A stretch of 64,000 nt of DNA from JAJFKB01 sp965230515. GTDB lineage: Bacteria > Pseudomonadota > Gammaproteobacteria > Pseudomonadales > IMCC2047. How positions within the stretch are numbered: the stretch's first letter is position 1; every line of letters starts with the position of its first letter. The stretch lies in contig OZ246007.1 of NCBI GenBank assembly GCA_965230515.1, positions 3,038,001-3,102,000 on the forward strand, read 5' to 3'. Under the pieces are notes generated by a model. That model worked only from the letters and a program-made list of their open reading frames with translations. It did not search any database and had not been told where the DNA came from. A program made the translations under genes and the position numbers. This document shows, piece after piece, positions 61,418-64,000 of the stretch.

Positions 61418-63454
61418 ATGGGTTACACGATAGATATTGATACTGGCGGAACTTTTACTGACGGGTTTGTGGTTTGTGGTTCAGAGGTTAGGACGGTTAA
61501 GGTCGCTACCACACCGCATGATCTGACCCTCTGTTTTCTGGAGTGTATAGCCGCAGGCGCCAAAGCCTTTGGAGTCAGTGCCGAAGATTTTCTTTTCGAT
61601 ACCGATATTATTCGCTTTTCCAATACCATAGGCACAAATACGATTATTGAGCGTAATGGAGCCAAAATTGGTTTGCTGCTTTCTGAGGGGATGGAGGATT
61701 TGGCTCCTGTCTCTGGCGAGGGTAAAGCACCATTGGTTGATCCCGATATGGTAATCGCTCTACCGGAACAGGTGGATCAGAGTGGTGCAGTAATCTCTGA
61801 GCCGAGTGAGCAGCAGGTGTTACAGGCAGCGCAAACGCTAATAGACCGCGGTGCCAGAGGCCTAGTGGTTTGCTTTGCCAATTCGGAGCAAAATCCGGCT
61901 AATGAACGTCGGGTGCGACAAATTATCAAACGTGAATACCCGCGTGATTATCTCGGTTCGGTGTCAGTCTTTTTATCCTCCGATATTTCACCCCGCTCCG
62001 GGCTGGCGGAACGTCTTAACAGTGCCGTACTGAATGCCTATATTCATCCCAAGCTGGCGCGTTTGCTCTATAAGGCAGGCGAAGATCTGCGTCAGCGCCA
62101 CTACCGCAACACTCTATTTATAGGTCATAACAATGCTTCGGTGGCACGTGTCGCAAAAACCCGGGCTATCAATACTTATAACTCGGGACCGGCAGCAGGA
62201 CTGCTGGGAGCGCGAGAGATTGGGCAGCTTTACGGAATTGAAAACTTGATCTCTACCGATATGGGCGGTACCTCTTTTGATATCGGTTATGTTAGTGACG
62301 GTCAGGCTAGTTATGCATTAGAGCCAGATGTGGAAGGTTTCCCCTGTAATTTGCCCATGATGTCCATTCTGGCGCTGGGAACCGGTGGTGGTTCCATCGC
62401 GCACTTGGAAAACGGCGAACTTAGAGTTGGTCCGCAATCGGCTGGCGCACTACCGGGTCCGGCCTGCTTTAATCTGGGTGGTACTCAGCCAACGGTGACA
62501 GATGCCAATCTGGTACTAGGGGTGCTGGATCCGGACTTCTTCCTGGGCGGCAGTATGCGACTGGATGTCGAGAAGGCGAATGAAGTGATAAAACGTGATA
62601 TTGCAGACCCTATGGGACTTTCGGTGCCGGAGGCCGCCTGGCAAATTAAGCTGGCAGTCGATGCACAGATGGGAGCGGCGGTAAGTGGTGTGGCGGAAAA
62701 GCTACCTGCTGGCGCCGATCCAGTGGTGGTTGCCTATGGCGGTGCCGGTGGTTTGCATGCCTGTGATATCGCCAGTGCATCGTCGGTCAAAAAAATAATC
62801 ATGACGCCATTTTCTGCGGTTTCCTCAGCGTTTTCATCGTCGCTGCTGGATGTGGGTCATCTATATTATCAGCGGATCGACCAGGCATTCACACAGGATA
62901 TGGATAGCACTTTGTTGCAGCAATCGGTTGACGACATGATGCAGGAAGCGGTGAGGGATATGCGTGGTGAAGGTTTTACAGCAGATATGCTGTCATCAGA
63001 ATTGCAGCTTTTCATTCAAACTGGAGAGGATGGCAAAGAACTATTGTTACATGCGCCGGCAGATTTCTATCAGCAGCAGGAAAGCTTTTGTCAGGTAATC
63101 GAGCAGGCGAAAGAGACTTTGGTGTTGGCTGGCGAAGATCCGGAGCAGGGAATCCAGTTGGTGACGATCGCGCTAATGGTGCGAGCTCCTGTTCCCCATT
63201 TTGTGCAGACGGAATTGTCTAAGGGCGCAGTCAATGAGTCCGAAGCAATTAAATCAACCCGGCTACTCTATGTGGCTTCGGCACAGGACTATGTGGATGC
63301 TCCAATCTATGATCGCGCCAAACTCGGTTACGGGGCAGAACTTAAGGGGCCTGCGCTGGTGGAATCTGATCAGACCACTGTTTTGGTGCCGGAAAACTGG
63401 GAGCTGGCTATTGATCAGTATGACAACTGTATTCTTGAGGAGGTACAGGCATGA
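61418..63454 (+). CDS. Hydantoinase A/N-methylhydantoinase-type subunit (carboxylase alpha-like)
   Basis: ATPase subunit of 678 aa of the HyuA/oxoprolinase/acetone-acetophenone carboxylase family. The N-terminal actin-like fold has GYTIDIDTGGTFTDGFV (phosphate loop) and FSNTIGTNTIIERNGAKIGLL; NTYNSGPAAGLLGAREI and STDMGGTSFDIGYV form the second nucleotide motif. ALGTGGGSIAHLENGELRVGPQSAGALPGPACF is the family hallmark. ATG at 61418 follows GAGGGAG. It overlaps the next gene (ATGA). Size (about 73 kDa) and the following small zinc-ribbon subunit fit acetophenone carboxylase (Apc1 then Apc2), where this subunit activates the substrate with ATP. Confidence 0.92.
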   Translation: MGYTIDIDTGGTFTDGFVVCGSEVRTVKVATTPHDLTLCFLECIAAGAKAFGVSAEDFLFDTDIIRFSNTIGTNTIIERNGAKIGLLLSEGMEDLAPVSGEGKAPLVDPDMVIALPEQVDQSGAVISEPSEQQVLQAAQTLIDRGARGLVVCFANSEQNPANERRVRQIIKREYPRDYLGSVSVFLSSDISPRSGLAERLNSAVLNAYIHPKLARLLYKAGEDLRQRHYRNTLFIGHNNASVARVAKTRAINTYNSGPAAGLLGAREIGQLYGIENLISTDMGGTSFDIGYVSDGQASYALEPDVEGFPCNLPMMSILALGTGGGSIAHLENGELRVGPQSAGALPGPACFNLGGTQPTVTDANLVLGVLDPDFFLGGSMRLDVEKANEVIKRDIADPMGLSVPEAAWQIKLAVDAQMGAAVSGVAEKLPAGADPVVVAYGGAGGLHACDIASASSVKKIIMTPFSAVSSAFSSSLLDVGHLYYQRIDQAFTQDMDSTLLQQSVDDMMQEAVRDMRGEGFTADMLSSELQLFIQTGEDGKELLLHAPADFYQQQESFCQVIEQAKETLVLAGEDPEQGIQLVTIALMVRAPVPHFVQTELSKGAVNESEAIKSTRLLYVASAQDYVDAPIYDRAKLGYGAELKGPALVESDQTTVLVPENWELAIDQYDNCILEEVQA

Positions 63455-63801
63455 CCAAAGTACGTATTACGGAATGCCTCGATATAGATCTGGATAACGA
63501 ACGCTGGTGTTGCAACCGTTGTGGACAGGATATCTATGATGCGCGTGATAACTATAAAAAGGGATGCTTGATTACTGAGCGTGATATGGCGGAGGTGCAT
63601 CCACCTATGGTTGACGGTGCTGCCTATAGCTTCGCACCTGACAGCGATTACTGCCGTTTGCTGGAATTCTATTGTCCTGGTTGCGGTACCATGCTGGAGA
63701 ATGAATATTTGCCGCCCGGACATCCCATCACCCATGAGATAGAGCTTGATATTGATGCTCTAAAGGTGAAACAGGGACAGAACGCGGAGCAGGGGGCTTA
63801 G
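63451..63801 (+). CDS. Acetone-carboxylase-gamma-like zinc subunit (Apc2-like)
   Basis: Small subunit of 116 aa. Two Cys pairs (CCNRCG and CPGCG) frame a zinc ribbon, as in acetone carboxylase gamma and acetophenone carboxylase beta. Other conserved pieces are ITECLDIDLDNERW and MLENEYLPPGHPITHE. It overlaps the alpha-like subunit by four bases and precedes the next subunit by four bases. Its role is to bind metal and hold the complex together; whether the enzyme carboxylates ketones or cleaves hydantoins cannot be decided from this gene alone. Confidence 0.85.
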   Translation: MTKVRITECLDIDLDNERWCCNRCGQDIYDARDNYKKGCLITERDMAEVHPPMVDGAAYSFAPDSDYCRLLEFYCPGCGTMLENEYLPPGHPITHEIELDIDALKVKQGQNAEQGA

Positions 63802-63805
63802 CAAT

Positions 63806-64000
63806 ATGGCGCGAACTGCTTTTGATGCTTTTTTGGCTGGTCATCAGACTCCTGAAAAAGCTTTATTGCCTGCAGCAGAACCATTGGCCGCGCGGGTGGG
63901 TAGCATGGATCTGAAGAATATGATGTCAGATCCCGCTAACTGGAGCGCTAATCTGGCGAAAACCGGTCGCCTACTGGAGCTTAGCGGATTGATCTTGGGC
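63806..64000 (+). CDS. Start of a further carboxylase/hydantoinase-B-like subunit (partial)
   Basis: Only the first 65 codons are present (MARTAFDAFLAGHQTPEKAL, then PLAARVGSMDLKNMMSDPANW); the gene runs off the right edge. The ATG lies four bases after the zinc subunit stop. The opening has no own clear signature, and the assignment rests on the gene order of acetone/acetophenone carboxylases, where a large HyuB-like or Apc3-like subunit follows. Confidence 0.6.
   Translation, partial: MARTAFDAFLAGHQTPEKALLPAAEPLAARVGSMDLKNMMSDPANWSANLAKTGRLLELSGLILG

Overview
The window looks like a chromosomal segment of a Gram-negative, probably marine, gammaproteobacterium. The evidence is two TonB-dependent receptors, a CsgG-type outer-membrane secretion protein, a TolC/MacAB-like exporter, Tat and lipoprotein signals, a CheR-tethered chemoreceptor and a short palindromic MITE-like repeat. 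The taxon is inference; no rRNA, tRNA, CRISPR, phage or complete IS element was seen. LAYOUT. 1-1.3 kb: 5' end of a molybdenum hydroxylase operon (2Fe-2S and molybdopterin subunits) with a clear sigma70 promoter and a perfect 22-bp operator; a decayed fragment of an AMP-binding ligase seems to lie in the leader. 1.8-8.3 kb: a DUF438/hemerythrin/PAS sensor, a Do-type periplasmic protease, an Hsp20 chaperone, a small lipoprotein and a TonB receptor. 8.3-11.5 kb: a large PAS-containing chemoreceptor. 12.2-19 kb (all minus strand): TonB receptor, FGE-like protein without the catalytic cysteines, NSS sodium symporter and a cysteine-type sulfatase lipoprotein. 19.3-29.2 kb: TPP-dependent enzyme, group II PLP decarboxylase, AraC regulator, a 147-bp inverted-repeat element, class III aminotransferase, TetR regulator, MFS transporter and SulP anion transporter; together these suggest uptake and breakdown of a sulfated or amino compound. 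30.2-32.8 kb: a compact operon of an ABM-domain protein, a cobalamin-binding protein carrying the Wx9EH photosensor motif, and a soluble histidine kinase. 32.8-45.4 kb: the most unusual part, nine closely spaced minus-strand genes. They encode a secreted Pro-Asp repeat protein, a CsgG-family protein, a small secreted protein, a second CsgG-like periplasmic protein, a 1448-residue secreted coiled-coil protein, then TolC, HlyD, ABC ATPase and MacB-like permease. The first and fifth products share a C-terminal domain of about 100 residues. A NarL-type two-component pair lies just upstream (45.6-48.1 kb). 48.5-56.3 kb: AraC regulator, cytochrome c, Tat-exported small protein, VAO/p-cresol-methylhydroxylase-type flavoprotein, zinc alcohol dehydrogenase, an unknown multi-pass membrane protein and an aldehyde dehydrogenase, a plausible pathway for oxidising side chains of 4-alkylphenols or phenylpropenes. 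56.4-64 kb: a divergent, TetR-controlled pair of operons. Leftward are alpha/beta hydrolase, ADP-forming acyl-CoA synthetase and SDR. Rightward are TetR, hydantoinase-A-like subunit, acetone-carboxylase-gamma-like subunit and the start of a further subunit, in the order and sizes expected of an acetophenone-carboxylase-type enzyme. Four palindromes and two sigma70-like promoters occupy the divergent intergenic region. HOW IT FITS: the right-hand 16 kb reads as an aromatic ketone/phenol catabolic island, the middle as an envelope assembly or export system with its own regulators, and the left as scavenging and sensing functions.
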